Assembly: GCA_023426145.1 (NCBI GenBank)
Contig: JAFABG010000019.1
Span: 62,001 to 126,000, forward strand
Reading direction: 5' to 3'
Length of the DNA: 64,000 nt
From: Bacteroidota bacterium
Lineage (GTDB): Bacteria > Bacteroidota > Bacteroidia > Bacteroidales > Bacteroidaceae
The notes under the pieces were generated by a model. It saw nothing but the letters and a program-made list of their open reading frames with translations, ran no database searches and was not told the DNA's origin. The position numbers and the translations under genes are program-made. This document shows positions 33,156 to 43,444 of the stretch, piece by piece. Positions within the stretch are counted from its first letter, which is position 1; each line of letters opens with the position of its first letter.

Positions 33156-34373
33156 ATGGATCTAACAAACACCCCAAATGCCAATCGGCTTCATATAGCT
33201 CTCTTTGGGAAACGCAATAGCGGAAAATCATCTCTCATCAATGCCCTGACTGGACAAGACACGGCTCTTGTTTCAGACACTCCGGGCACCACTACCGATC
33301 CCGTACTAAAAGCAATGGAGATTTATGGCATTGGTGCTTGCCTATTCATCGACACTCCGGGGTTCGACGATGAGGGAGAATTGGGACAAATGCGAATTGA
33401 ACGTACATGGAAATCAGTAGAGAAAACAGATATTGCTCTTTTGCTATGTGGAGGTGATGACTTTCCTGCTGAAAACAATGAACCAGACTTAACCTACGAA
33501 CTGGAATGGATGAGAAAGTTGAAAGCCAAAAACATTCCAACTATTCTCGTGATAAATAAAGCAGATGCACGCGAAAATAGTGTATCGCTATCTCATCAGG
33601 TTGAGACATTGTTCGGGAGCAAACCCATATTGGTCAGTGCAAAAGAAAAGAAGGGCATGGAAGCGATACGACAAGCCATTCTCGAAAAGTTGCCAGAAGA
33701 TTATGGTCAACAGTCCATTACCGGACAGTTGGCAGCAGAGGGAGACCTTGTTTTATTGGTGATGCCACAAGATATTCAGGCACCCAAAGGCCGCCTCATC
33801 TTACCACAAATGCAGACGATGAGAGAGTTGCTCGACAAGAAATGCTTGATTATGAGTTGCACTACCGATAAACTTTCAGAGACGCTGCAAGCTCTCAGTT
33901 ACCCTCCCAAACTCATCATAACAGACTCACAAGTTTTTCAAACGGTGTATAACCAAAAGCCTAAGGAAAGTAAATTGACCTCCTTCTCTGTTCTTTTTGC
34001 CGGTTACAAAGGAGATATTGAGTACTATGTAAACAGCGCCCAAGCCATCGATTCGCTTACAGAATCTTCGAAGGTGCTAATTGCTGAAGCATGTACTCAT
34101 GCCCCACTTTCAGAAGATATCGGAAGAGTTAAACTACCTCGCTTACTTAGAAAGCGAATAGGAGAAAACCTGCAAATTGACATCGTGGCTGGAACCGATT
34201 TCCCGGATGACCTAACTCCTTATGCATTAGTCATTCAGTGTGGTGCTTGCATGTTTAACCGAAAATACGTGTTGAATCGTATTAAAAGAGCTAAACTGCA
34301 AAAAGTACCGATGACTAATTACGGTGTAGCAATCGCTTTTCTTAGTGGGATACTTAATCAAATAGAATATTAG
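33156..34373 (+). CDS. hydF: [FeFe]-hydrogenase maturase GTPase HydF
   Basis: The scaffold on which the diiron subcluster is assembled and delivered to apo-hydrogenase. Residues 10-170 form a GTPase domain: P-loop GKRNSGKS (18-25), DTPGTT, the G3-type DTPGFDDEG and the G4 motif NKAD. The central dimerisation domain follows. The C-terminal cluster region carries CTH and QCGAC, matching the CxH...(H/Q)CxxC pattern of HydF. It follows hydG by 65 bases and is followed by a terminator-like hairpin. With hydrogenase, HydE and HydG the set needed for an active H-cluster is complete. Confidence 0.96.
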   Translation: MDLTNTPNANRLHIALFGKRNSGKSSLINALTGQDTALVSDTPGTTTDPVLKAMEIYGIGACLFIDTPGFDDEGELGQMRIERTWKSVEKTDIALLLCGGDDFPAENNEPDLTYELEWMRKLKAKNIPTILVINKADARENSVSLSHQVETLFGSKPILVSAKEKKGMEAIRQAILEKLPEDYGQQSITGQLAAEGDLVLLVMPQDIQAPKGRLILPQMQTMRELLDKKCLIMSCTTDKLSETLQALSYPPKLIITDSQVFQTVYNQKPKESKLTSFSVLFAGYKGDIEYYVNSAQAIDSLTESSKVLIAEACTHAPLSEDIGRVKLPRLLRKRIGENLQIDIVAGTDFPDDLTPYALVIQCGACMFNRKYVLNRIKRAKLQKVPMTNYGVAIAFLSGILNQIEY

Positions 34374-34430
34374 ACAAAGCTTTTTTCCAGATATTCAATA
34401 ATTAATAATAATATCAGCAATACGAATATA

Positions 34431-34482
34431 AAAAAAGACCCTTACCAATGTGCCAGGTATAAATAGGGTAAGGATCTTTTTT
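34431..34482. terminator. Hairpin between hydF and the GH97 gene
   Basis: A 16-base stem (34431-34446 with 34467-34482) with one C-A position on the plus strand that becomes a G-T pair on the minus strand. A and T tracts flank it, so it can terminate both convergent operons. Confidence 0.85.
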
Positions 34483-34488
34483 AATCTA

Positions 34489-36639
34489 TTATTTCAAATT
34501 TTTCAAACCTTTCATGCTTGCTTTATCGGTGACTTCAATAACACTGATAGCATATCCACCACCAGGTGCTGCCTTCATTTTTAGACTAGATTTAACGGTG
34601 ACAATGCCTTTTCGAATATTGTAAGCCTGAGGATTATTGCGGTAATGTGCATCTTTAGCATCTTCATAAACAGTTGCAATATATTCCTTGTTCTTATCAA
34701 GAAAATTAAATCTCAATGTGGATACATGCCCTTCTTCACCGCTGGTACAACCTATGAACCAATTGTTCGTGCCCTTAGCCTTCCGGGCGGCTACAATATA
34801 GCGCCCTGGCTCGGCTTCCAGATATTTGCTTTGATCCCAATCTACAGCCACATCCTTAATAAACTGGAAAGCATCCATGAAGCGTTCATAGTTTTCCGGT
34901 ATGTCAGCAGCCATTTGAAGCGGACTATACATTATAACATAAAGTGCAAGCTGACGAGCCAGTGTAGAGTTCACATGTGAAGTATTGTTTGGATTGAGTT
35001 TACTCATATCCATTTCAAAAATACCTGGAGTATAGTCCATAGGGCCACCTTGAAGCCGAGTAAACGGTAGTACAGTGGTATGAAACGGTTTGTTTCCCTT
35101 GAAAGCTTCATATTCAGTACCTCGAGCTGATTCGTTACCAATCAGATTCGGATATGTGCGACATAGCCCGGTAGGACGCACAGCTTCATGCGCATTAACC
35201 ATAACACGATGCTTGGCAGCCTCAGTTACAGCATACAGGTAGTGATTATTCAACCATTGTCCATAATGATGTTCACCACGCGGAATTATATTGCCTACAT
35301 ACCCACTCTTCACAGCATTATACCCATAGTCATTCATCAACTGATAAGCAGCTTCGATGTGACGCTCATAGTTACGAACAGAAGCAGAAGTTTCATGGTG
35401 CATCATCAGTTTCACTCCTTTTGAATGGGCATATTCATTAAGCATCTTAATGTTGAAATCTGGATAAGGAGTAACAAAGTCAAACACATAATCCTTAGAA
35501 TGACCGAACCAGTCTTCCCATCCGATATTCCATCCCTCGACCAAGACTTGATCAAAACCGTGTTCAGCTGCAAAGTCAATGTATTTTTTCACATTCTCAT
35601 TATTCGCAGGGTGCTGTCCGTTAGGTTTAACTTTACTATAATCTGTTTCGCCTAATTTCACTGAAGCAACATCCCAAGTATATGCCCAAGGCTTTCCGCC
35701 GGCAATCATTTCCCACCATACACCTACATATTTCACTGGTTTAATCCAAGAAGTATCTTCATATTTACAAGGTTCATTCAAATTCAAGATAAGATTTGAA
35801 GCAAGAATGTCGCGTGCATCATCGCTCACCATCACTGTACGCCACGGAGTATGACACGGAGCTTGCATGTGAACCATATCCCCTTGTGCATCAGGTGTGA
35901 GATGTGAAGTAAAAACAAAATTCTTATCATCTAAAACTAAGTGCATACATGAATAATCCACTAAAGCAGCCTCATGCAGGTTGATATAAAGCCCTTCAGC
36001 AGTCTTCATCTGTAAAGAAGTCTGTACTCCGGTAGGCGAGAAAACGCTTTGCGAAAGGTTGCCATCAATAGCTCCACGTAGTAACCCGCGAATTTCAGAC
36101 AATTTAGATTCGGTATAGTCATATTCCTGTGTATCATAATCTCCCGGAATCCACCAAGCAATATGATCACCGGTCATTGCAAACTGAGTTCGTTCATTTT
36201 TTACGATAAAGTAACCCAAATATTGTTGTAAAGGGAATTCATAACGGAAACCTACGCCATCATTATATACACGAAAACGAAGATTCATGAAACGTCCGTT
36301 CGATGCCTTCTCTAGTTCTACAAATAGTTCATTATAGCAGTTACGGATATGACTATTTTCTCCCCATACAGGCTGCCACGTCTCATCATAAGTAGACATT
36401 GTAGTTTTATTAATTTTGAAAGCATCCATCAATGAATTCTCTTCATTTAATTCAATGCCCAATGTACTGGGTTTAATGACAGACATATCTTTATAATTTA
36501 CTTCATAAGTAGGCATTCCTTTCTCATTGAGCGAAAAGACAAGACTGACACGACCATCGGGTGAAGCTATTTTCTGCCCCAAAACGATCAATGGCAAAAA
36601 AGCATATAGTGCCACAACTAAACATCTCTTACAATTCAT
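34489..36639 (-). CDS. Glycoside hydrolase family 97 enzyme
   Basis: GH97 enzymes (the SusB family) act on alpha-glucosides or alpha-galactosides in the periplasm and use calcium. The protein of 716 residues from ATG 36639 has a signal peptide (MNCKRCLVVALYAFLPLIVLG), then the N-terminal beta-sandwich (IASPDGRVSLVFSLNEKG), the central barrel and a C-terminal beta domain. Barrel segments NAVKSGYVG, VNAHEAVRPTGLCRTYPNLI and GNESARGTEYEA are visible. The position where retaining members have a catalytic aspartate (KVDF-like) reads KSGY, which favours the inverting glucosidase type. It is the last gene of the SusC/D operon, 48 bases after the GH-D enzyme. Confidence 0.93.
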   Translation of the reverse strand: MNCKRCLVVALYAFLPLIVLGQKIASPDGRVSLVFSLNEKGMPTYEVNYKDMSVIKPSTLGIELNEENSLMDAFKINKTTMSTYDETWQPVWGENSHIRNCYNELFVELEKASNGRFMNLRFRVYNDGVGFRYEFPLQQYLGYFIVKNERTQFAMTGDHIAWWIPGDYDTQEYDYTESKLSEIRGLLRGAIDGNLSQSVFSPTGVQTSLQMKTAEGLYINLHEAALVDYSCMHLVLDDKNFVFTSHLTPDAQGDMVHMQAPCHTPWRTVMVSDDARDILASNLILNLNEPCKYEDTSWIKPVKYVGVWWEMIAGGKPWAYTWDVASVKLGETDYSKVKPNGQHPANNENVKKYIDFAAEHGFDQVLVEGWNIGWEDWFGHSKDYVFDFVTPYPDFNIKMLNEYAHSKGVKLMMHHETSASVRNYERHIEAAYQLMNDYGYNAVKSGYVGNIIPRGEHHYGQWLNNHYLYAVTEAAKHRVMVNAHEAVRPTGLCRTYPNLIGNESARGTEYEAFKGNKPFHTTVLPFTRLQGGPMDYTPGIFEMDMSKLNPNNTSHVNSTLARQLALYVIMYSPLQMAADIPENYERFMDAFQFIKDVAVDWDQSKYLEAEPGRYIVAARKAKGTNNWFIGCTSGEEGHVSTLRFNFLDKNKEYIATVYEDAKDAHYRNNPQAYNIRKGIVTVKSSLKMKAAPGGGYAISVIEVTDKASMKGLKNLK

Positions 36640-36686
36640 GACATAACAATTAATCAGATTTATATTAAAATTATTTTGTACAGTAA

Positions 36687-38096
36687 TCATTTGGTGAGTC
36701 TTACTATTTTACATTCATGGCCTTGCAATGAAACATTCAAGGCATCTGTAATACCTTCATCAGTATGCTTCCATAAATCTCGGACCTTCCTTTTCCCCTG
36801 AATGCCTAGGTCGGAAAAGCTAACAGATAGACTTTGAGAAGCAGCACTTCGATTAAATAGACCCACAACCCAATCACCGCAAGAAAGTTGACCATACCAT
36901 ATCTGATGTTTTTTATCAATCAAACTAGTCGAAAGTGGTTTTCCAGCAAAACCATCTTCATTCAGTTCCAAAAGTTCGCGATTTTGATAGAATCTTGCGT
37001 TATTCGCTATGGTGTTATATTGATCAGCTACCGTTACCGGGCCTCCAGCCAATAGCTGTAACGAGATGACCGATTCTTTTTCCTCATCTGTGGCAAAGGT
37101 ATTCAAGCGGATGAAATCTCCGTCCATAATTACTTTGTTTCGACCAGCAATATCCGACCAATACACAAAGCCATCGAACATATTCATGCAATTGGGCCAT
37201 GTACCATACGCTTTACCTTTTTCATTGTCCGAGAAATGTCCCCATCCCCCATTACCAGTATCCGCTACGATGCGTACCATGTTGCCATATTTACTTTCCA
37301 GCTCGGCTCTCTGCTTCAGATGAGGCATAACCAAAGAAGTAAATATTCCGTACTTAATGGCAGATTCACAGATATAATTCAGGGCTTTTTCATAAGTATC
37401 ACGTCCATATCCTTTCCCTACTTTTCCCATACCGCGATCATTCCCATCTTCATACCAACTAAGAAAATCCATGCGGATATAGTTAACTCCCATAGCTGAA
37501 TAATATTTGAAGAATCCGTCTATATATTCTTTGGCACCGGGATGTGAAGCTACTACCCAACTAAACCATTTATCTGTCTCATCAGGATTCAGGACTACGT
37601 CTGCTCCTTTGTACCTCAAGTCACCAAAGGTAATTCCATTGCCCCCCTCTACCAGAGTGTTGTCAGCGCCATGTATCCACAAAGGATTATCATATACACC
37701 AAGTCTCAATCCTTTTGCCTTGCATTTCTCGACTAATTTTTTCAGTGACATACTACCGTAATGAGACATATAGCCTGTGCCGTCCTTAGCTTGCATGGGA
37801 ATGAATCCGTCGGTACAAACCATGTCGTACCCATAAGGCTTAAGTTCGCTTGCTACCCAATCGATTATTTTATCCCACTGTTCTTCAGTAATATCCATTT
37901 CCGATGCAGGAATATGTTGCTGTTCCAATAACCAACAATATTCATACACACTCCAATAAAGAGGAGCCTTGTAAGTATGTATTTCCGGATTGGACAGATC
38001 CGGCCCATTAATAACACCGTTATCATCGTTCCCACACCCTCCAAAGAAGAGTGCGAGAACTATCATAAATATACTCATATTGAAAACCTTTTTCAT
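36687..38096 (-). CDS. Clan GH-D glycoside hydrolase lipoprotein (GH27-like alpha-galactosidase or related)
   Basis: From ATG 38096 the protein has a lipoprotein signal ending at LALFFGGC and 469 residues. The barrel resembles melibiase-type enzymes: LRLGVYDNPLWIHG, GVNYIRMDFLSWY with the probable nucleophile Asp210, and VRIVADTGNGGWG with a probable acid Asp279. The C-terminal LWKHTDEGITDALNVSLQGH segment fits the beta-sandwich that closes GH27 proteins. Clan GH-D also holds isomaltodextranases, so the linkage may be alpha-galactosyl or alpha-1,6-glucosyl. Being a lipoprotein, it may sit on the cell surface. It lies between the SusE-like gene and GH97 in the operon. Confidence 0.78.
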   Translation of the reverse strand: MKKVFNMSIFMIVLALFFGGCGNDDNGVINGPDLSNPEIHTYKAPLYWSVYEYCWLLEQQHIPASEMDITEEQWDKIIDWVASELKPYGYDMVCTDGFIPMQAKDGTGYMSHYGSMSLKKLVEKCKAKGLRLGVYDNPLWIHGADNTLVEGGNGITFGDLRYKGADVVLNPDETDKWFSWVVASHPGAKEYIDGFFKYYSAMGVNYIRMDFLSWYEDGNDRGMGKVGKGYGRDTYEKALNYICESAIKYGIFTSLVMPHLKQRAELESKYGNMVRIVADTGNGGWGHFSDNEKGKAYGTWPNCMNMFDGFVYWSDIAGRNKVIMDGDFIRLNTFATDEEKESVISLQLLAGGPVTVADQYNTIANNARFYQNRELLELNEDGFAGKPLSTSLIDKKHQIWYGQLSCGDWVVGLFNRSAASQSLSVSFSDLGIQGKRKVRDLWKHTDEGITDALNVSLQGHECKIVRLTK

Positions 38097-38134
38097 CTTA
38101 TTAATTCTTACATTTTTGATGCGAAGTGATTCTA

Positions 38135-38593
38135 TCAATCTCCTAGATAGGTAGCAGACATAGTCCAGTTACGCAAATCAAAAGTTAGATTATACTTACC
38201 AGCTTCCGTCACTTTCCATTTCAGGTCATCGCCTCCCGAATACATTTGAAAAGCTTCAGCATCAATGCCAGCTTTGCCTATTTCTTTCCCCTGCATCATC
38301 GGATGAATGAAAGGAGCATCCCAATTGCCTGCTGCTAAACAGCATTTTAGCTCACCTGTATGAAGTGGTCCCTCATAAACAAAGATTAGAGGATCCTCTT
38401 CGGTAGACATAAAAGCTGTCGGATTGCCAATATCCCATCCGGTAAGAGTCGCATCACCTACCATATAGAGAGTTGAAGTCTTAATAGGAAGATTTCCTTC
38501 AATAATTATTAATTCCTTTTCACCTTCACATCCAGTGAGGGCTACAACCAGAAATAGCATAGTTGTCCATATAAAAATAGATATCGCTTTCAT
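38135..38593 (-). CDS. SusE/SusF-like outer membrane lipoprotein, one binding domain
   Basis: A 152-residue lipoprotein (signal to LFLVVALTGC) with a SusE/F-type carbohydrate-binding module. It has STLYMVGDATLTGWDIGNP, the FVYEGPLHTGELKCCLAAG stretch, and FDLRNWTMSATYLGD at the end, which are typical for the starch-binding domains. SusE and SusF carry two to three such modules; this protein has one, so it is a minimal version. It probably binds the same glycan as the SusC/D pair at the cell surface. It lies in the operon 24 bases after susD. Confidence 0.85.
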   Translation of the reverse strand: MKAISIFIWTTMLFLVVALTGCEGEKELIIIEGNLPIKTSTLYMVGDATLTGWDIGNPTAFMSTEEDPLIFVYEGPLHTGELKCCLAAGNWDAPFIHPMMQGKEIGKAGIDAEAFQMYSGGDDLKWKVTEAGKYNLTFDLRNWTMSATYLGD

Positions 38594-38617
38594 TTGATTT
38601 GATTTTTTAATTACATT

Positions 38618-40360
38618 TTATTTCTGTGATTTATCATATCCCGGGTTCTGTACCAAATTATGATTAGCATTCAGCACATCACGAGTGATGGCAAAAATCT
38701 CAGTATGATTATCGGCATCCGCCGCTTTGTCCCACCAAGTTCCTCTATTGAACTTACCAAAACGAATCAAATCAACACGACGACGACTCTCGGCAAAAAA
38801 CTCACGTCCCCACTCATCGAGCAACTCACTTTCGGTCAATTCAACTTTTCCTTCTGGCGCATACAGGTTGTCGTGTAGGCTCTCTTGCGGATAATTACGT
38901 TTGCGCACTTGATTAAGCAATCGGGCTGCTCCGTCAATATCTCCTTGACGGAACTTACATTCGGCAAGCGAATAAATTATTTCCGCCAAACGTATCTCTA
39001 CATAATCAGACTCCATTTGTTCCGTATCGGTATCACTGTAAAACGGGTATTTGCAGAAGTGCCATCCTGAGTTATGGTCGCCGCTTTGCAGATTACTTTC
39101 TTTATTTTCAGGATATTGCCCTTCGGGTAAACCTTTAAACTGTCCCACTGCATCACGAATACATAGGTCGTAATCACCATTAGGCGACATCACTTTTTTG
39201 ATATTTCCATTTTCATCCTGGTATTCTAGTGCACCATACAGAAACAATCCTTCGCGACGATTATCGCCAAGGTTCTTATACAATTTCAAGCGAACATCGT
39301 TAGGATATTTTCTAAACTTCTGTATGGTCATACCCAACGAAAAGTTGTACAAATTACCATTCAAGTCATAGCTTGGAGAACAAGCGTACTTGCAGTTATG
39401 TCCTCCGGCCTTTGCTTTAGTGTCATTGAAATAATAGTTGGCTTGAGAAGGCACTGTCCACCAGTAGGTATCTCCCTTATAATGCCAAAAAGTATAACCG
39501 GGTGAAGAAGGAAATGCAAAAATCACTTCATCACAAGTCTCGTTATTCCAATCAAAGGGAGCGTCCCAACTATTAGCCAATTCATAAGATCCATATTTTC
39601 CATCCAGTATTTTTTGCGCTACACTCGCACAATCAGCATAACGATTTTCTCCAACATATTTCTCAGCATTAAGATACAAGCGAACCAACAAGGCAGCAGC
39701 ACCAGCCTTCGTCCATTGTCCCTGAGCTTTGCCACTTCCGCCTAGGCTATCTTTTTGTTGCAACAACTCAATGCTTTCCATCAGTTCCTTTTCAATGAAA
39801 TCAAAAATAACTTTAGGTTCTACTTGTCCTTCCGAGTTTTGAGAAACATCATTGTAACTTACAGCCAACGGCACATTTCGGAATGCATCCAATAAGCGGA
39901 GATAAAACCATGCACGTAAGACACGACATTGACCTTTCAAATTATTGAATTCTCCTTCTGTAAATCCGAAAGCTTCGGCTGACAATGTACTAAGATCTTC
40001 TATCACATAATTGGCTTGCATGATGCCTTGAAAGCATCCGTTCCATTCCGTTTGCGCATCTCCATCTTCGACCGTCCATGTATGGTAATGCAATCTTCTC
40101 CATTTCCCACCATCGTCCCACCAGCCGTCACGTGTTGGGGTTATCAACTGGTCCGCAGTCAGTTCATTTAACACATGCCGTGACTGAATGCTCCAAAAGG
40201 CATGTTCAAAAGGACGAAACGTTGCACGAATCACATCCATTCTTGTATTATAATAGTTCTGTGTACCTACTTGGTCGTACAAGGTTTCATCCAAATCGGT
40301 ACAACTGGCCAATGTTACAGTTGCTAAAAACAACCCTGCTATATATTTCGAAAGTTTCAT
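38618..40360 (-). CDS. SusD-like (RagB) nutrient uptake outer membrane lipoprotein
   Basis: The lid partner of the adjacent SusC transporter, 580 residues, anchored by the lipobox in VTLASC. The start is MKLSKYIAGLFLATVTLASC and the mature N-terminus is TDLDETLYDQVG. TPR-like helices follow, including LKGQCRVLRAWFYLRLLDAF and YVEIRLAEIIYSLAECKFRQ. The C-terminal VDLIRFGKFNRGTW with WWDKAAD is typical of the family. It binds glycans at the cell surface and opens the transporter. The gene follows susC by 31 bases. Confidence 0.95.
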   Translation of the reverse strand: MKLSKYIAGLFLATVTLASCTDLDETLYDQVGTQNYYNTRMDVIRATFRPFEHAFWSIQSRHVLNELTADQLITPTRDGWWDDGGKWRRLHYHTWTVEDGDAQTEWNGCFQGIMQANYVIEDLSTLSAEAFGFTEGEFNNLKGQCRVLRAWFYLRLLDAFRNVPLAVSYNDVSQNSEGQVEPKVIFDFIEKELMESIELLQQKDSLGGSGKAQGQWTKAGAAALLVRLYLNAEKYVGENRYADCASVAQKILDGKYGSYELANSWDAPFDWNNETCDEVIFAFPSSPGYTFWHYKGDTYWWTVPSQANYYFNDTKAKAGGHNCKYACSPSYDLNGNLYNFSLGMTIQKFRKYPNDVRLKLYKNLGDNRREGLFLYGALEYQDENGNIKKVMSPNGDYDLCIRDAVGQFKGLPEGQYPENKESNLQSGDHNSGWHFCKYPFYSDTDTEQMESDYVEIRLAEIIYSLAECKFRQGDIDGAARLLNQVRKRNYPQESLHDNLYAPEGKVELTESELLDEWGREFFAESRRRVDLIRFGKFNRGTWWDKAADADNHTEIFAITRDVLNANHNLVQNPGYDKSQK

Positions 40361-40391
40361 ACAATAACTCCTTTATTTTAAAATTCAACAA

Positions 40392-43373
40392 TTAGAAATC
40401 CAATTGAACACCAAGAATAAACTGCCGAGTTGACGGATAATAGCTGCGTGAGCCCGTAGCTCCCGGTTCCAAGCCATTGACTTGATAAGTAGAAGGATCA
40501 ACACCGCTGAATTTGGTGATGGTGAATAAGTTCTTGGCTGTACCGTAAACACGGATTTTGCTCAAATACTTGCAACGAGTGCCAAGCGTATAGCCTAAAG
40601 TAATCATATCAAGTTTAATGTAGTCACCTTTTTCAAGGAAATAATCAGAGACTACAGGATTTGAAGTTATCTTGTCATTCTTTCCATATGCCTTTTCTAA
40701 CACATTTCCGATAAAGCTTTTTGTTCCATAATAGAAATCATGGATATTAAAGATGTCATATCCGAAAGCACCTCTGAAGAACAGCGAGAGATCTATATTT
40801 TTATAACGAAAGTTGTGTGTCATTGAACCAGTGAACTTTGGAAGCCCATTCCCTACTACTTGACGATCTGCATCGGTAGCCGTGTTAGCTTTTATCAAAT
40901 CACCATCCTTATCATAGACAATCCATTCTCCATTATTATCTATTCCAGCATATTTCAGCATATAAAAATTACCAAGCCGTTTACCTTTCTCTATGCGTTG
41001 CAAATAATGATACGGATATGGATCTTGTGTACTACACACGTCATAATAATCTTGTCCCACATATTTTGAGTTACTAAAGTCAACGAACTTATTGTCCATA
41101 GTTGCGCCTACCATACTAAGCGAATAGTCAAAATCACGAGTCTTAACAGCATCCCAAGTAATATCAAACTCAAAACCTGTATTTTTCATCGTACCTACAT
41201 TTACAAAAGTCGTGTCAAATAAATATGGAGGCACTGATACTTTATAGTCGCCCAGTAAATCTTGCTGACGGCGATTATAGTAGTTCAGCGAGCCATAGAC
41301 GCAGTTATTAAACAAAGCAAAATCAAGACCAATGTTCCAGTTCTTTCCTTTTTCCCACTTCAAATCTGAATTCACATTTTTGGACGGCCCCCAAACCTGG
41401 AAATACTTTCCATTATAGTAATAGTATCCGAATCCTTTCATCGTATTCAATGATTTATAACTTTCGAAATTCTGATTCCCAGTAACACCGAAGTCACCAC
41501 GAATCTTCAAATCATTAACCCATTTAATGTTTTTCATGAATACTTCTTCGGAAATGCGCCAGCCCAAAGAGAACGCTGGAAAGTTACCCCATTTCTGATT
41601 CACTCCAAACTTGGAAGAGCCTTCATGTCGCAATGAAGCGGTAAATAAGTATTTGCCCTTGTAATCATAACTGATACGCCCGAAAAAAGCAATTAGTTTT
41701 GCATCATTTTTGTAAGATGCCATCCCCACCTGCCCTTCATCTTTCGCATATTCTCCAGTGCCCATATTGTCAGCACCCAATCCGTCATTCGGAAAGTCCT
41801 TATTCTCAAGACTAATACCAGAATATTGAGAATACTGATAAGAATATCCCAACATTGCCTTTACATTGTGTCCGTTAAATCCGGTCTGATAATTAGCCAA
41901 CCATTCCAATATTTGTTGCCGTTCTTTTGAATAGCTTCGTGTGGCCTCACCATCACGACCACTATTGACAGACAGTGTACTGTTTGAAGGGCGAAACCAG
42001 CTATTGTTATTGTCATATTGGTGGTCGGCAAAAGTAATCTGTGAGGTTAAAGACTGGTTGGAGTTTGGCTTTTTCAGCAAAAGCGGAAATAAATTCAACT
42101 TAGCGGTAGCATCCCAATCCAGCAATTTGGTTTCGCCTTTCTCTTTTTCCAATTTCATCAATTCCACCGGGTTATATCCGGCAGTCTGCCCTTTAAAGTT
42201 ATAATACATAGAAGGGTTCTCTGGGTCCATAAGAGGAGTTGTCGGGTTCACTTCAATCGCATTGCGAAAAACATCCCAAGCAGCTTGGTCGCGATAAGCA
42301 ATACGGGGAGCTATATTAGCCGTAAAAGTAAATAACCCACTAGCGGTTGTATGATTTACAGATACACGTGCTCCATACTCCTCACGAACAGAACGCAAAT
42401 CAATTCCATTGGCATCTCGATAATCGACGCTAGCGCGATAATTAGTACGCTCATTTCCACCGCTTAAAGTTAACGTGTGCTGCATAGTAAATCCTGTACG
42501 ACTTACGGCATCCAACCAATTCTCGTTTCCTCCCAAATCATATCCCACACTGGAGTCGGAACGCAAATCACGATATTGCTGAGCATTCAGCACATCCAAC
42601 TCTTTTTTCATGACGTCAAAAGAAAAAGTACTACTATAAGAGGTATATGTTGCTCCGTCTTTTTTAGATTTCTTTGTGGAGATTAAAATTACCCCATTCG
42701 AACCACGTGTTCCATAAATAGCAGAAGCCGCACCATCTTTCAGAATATCAAAACTCGCAATGTCATTAGGATTCAAATTGGTCAAGTTTCCTCCGGGGAT
42801 ACCATCAATTACAATCAACGGCCCCAATCCTGCAGAACGCGATGACACACCACGGATTTGGATACTCGCTTCATGGTTAGGGTCACCAGCACCTATATTA
42901 GTTATAGAGACACCCGGCACCTTGCCTTGAATCATCATTGAAGGATCTAATGTACTAACACTTAGAAAATCCTTTTCGGAAACATGAGATATGGCCGAAG
43001 TCAATTCTTTCTTATCCATTGTGCCATAACCAATAACAACTACCTCGCGCAGCATTTCGGTGTCTTCCTCTAAAACTATTTGAAGTTGTTTTTGCCCCTC
43101 TACAGGTACTTCCAAGGATTTGTATCCCACAAACGAAACAACAATTACAGCATTGGAGGAAACATGTAGTGAGAAGTGCCCATCCATGTCAGTGACGGTT
43201 CCATTGGATGTACTCTTTTCGAGCACACTTGCACCAATCACTGTTTCTCCGGTTTTGTCTTTCACTATACCATGAACAGTAATTTGTTGTGCAAATAAAC
43301 AGAATGGAAGTAACATTCCTATCATACAAGCTATCATTCTCCGCTTGCTGATTGGCAATTTGTCCTTTTGCAT
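40392..43373 (-). CDS. SusC-like TonB-dependent outer membrane transporter
   Basis: A 993-residue barrel that imports oligosaccharides with TonB energy. A signal peptide is followed by a carboxypeptidase-D regulatory-like domain (about 30-105: GIVKDKTGETVIGASVLEKS), the TonB box region and a plug with EVVVIGYGTMDKKELTSAIS. The barrel then ends in RQFILGVQLDF with the terminal phenylalanine. The STN domain that signals to FecR is absent, consistent with regulation by the neighbouring SusR-like protein instead. It heads an operon of five genes. Confidence 0.96.
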   Translation of the reverse strand: MQKDKLPISKRRMIACMIGMLLPFCLFAQQITVHGIVKDKTGETVIGASVLEKSTSNGTVTDMDGHFSLHVSSNAVIVVSFVGYKSLEVPVEGQKQLQIVLEEDTEMLREVVVIGYGTMDKKELTSAISHVSEKDFLSVSTLDPSMMIQGKVPGVSITNIGAGDPNHEASIQIRGVSSRSAGLGPLIVIDGIPGGNLTNLNPNDIASFDILKDGAASAIYGTRGSNGVILISTKKSKKDGATYTSYSSTFSFDVMKKELDVLNAQQYRDLRSDSSVGYDLGGNENWLDAVSRTGFTMQHTLTLSGGNERTNYRASVDYRDANGIDLRSVREEYGARVSVNHTTASGLFTFTANIAPRIAYRDQAAWDVFRNAIEVNPTTPLMDPENPSMYYNFKGQTAGYNPVELMKLEKEKGETKLLDWDATAKLNLFPLLLKKPNSNQSLTSQITFADHQYDNNNSWFRPSNSTLSVNSGRDGEATRSYSKERQQILEWLANYQTGFNGHNVKAMLGYSYQYSQYSGISLENKDFPNDGLGADNMGTGEYAKDEGQVGMASYKNDAKLIAFFGRISYDYKGKYLFTASLRHEGSSKFGVNQKWGNFPAFSLGWRISEEVFMKNIKWVNDLKIRGDFGVTGNQNFESYKSLNTMKGFGYYYYNGKYFQVWGPSKNVNSDLKWEKGKNWNIGLDFALFNNCVYGSLNYYNRRQQDLLGDYKVSVPPYLFDTTFVNVGTMKNTGFEFDITWDAVKTRDFDYSLSMVGATMDNKFVDFSNSKYVGQDYYDVCSTQDPYPYHYLQRIEKGKRLGNFYMLKYAGIDNNGEWIVYDKDGDLIKANTATDADRQVVGNGLPKFTGSMTHNFRYKNIDLSLFFRGAFGYDIFNIHDFYYGTKSFIGNVLEKAYGKNDKITSNPVVSDYFLEKGDYIKLDMITLGYTLGTRCKYLSKIRVYGTAKNLFTITKFSGVDPSTYQVNGLEPGATGSRSYYPSTRQFILGVQLDF

Positions 43374-43444
43374 AATATCAGTATTTAAAGTTATTAATTA
43401 AGATAGAAACAAAATCTCCCCTTTTCATAGTGAAAGAGATATTG

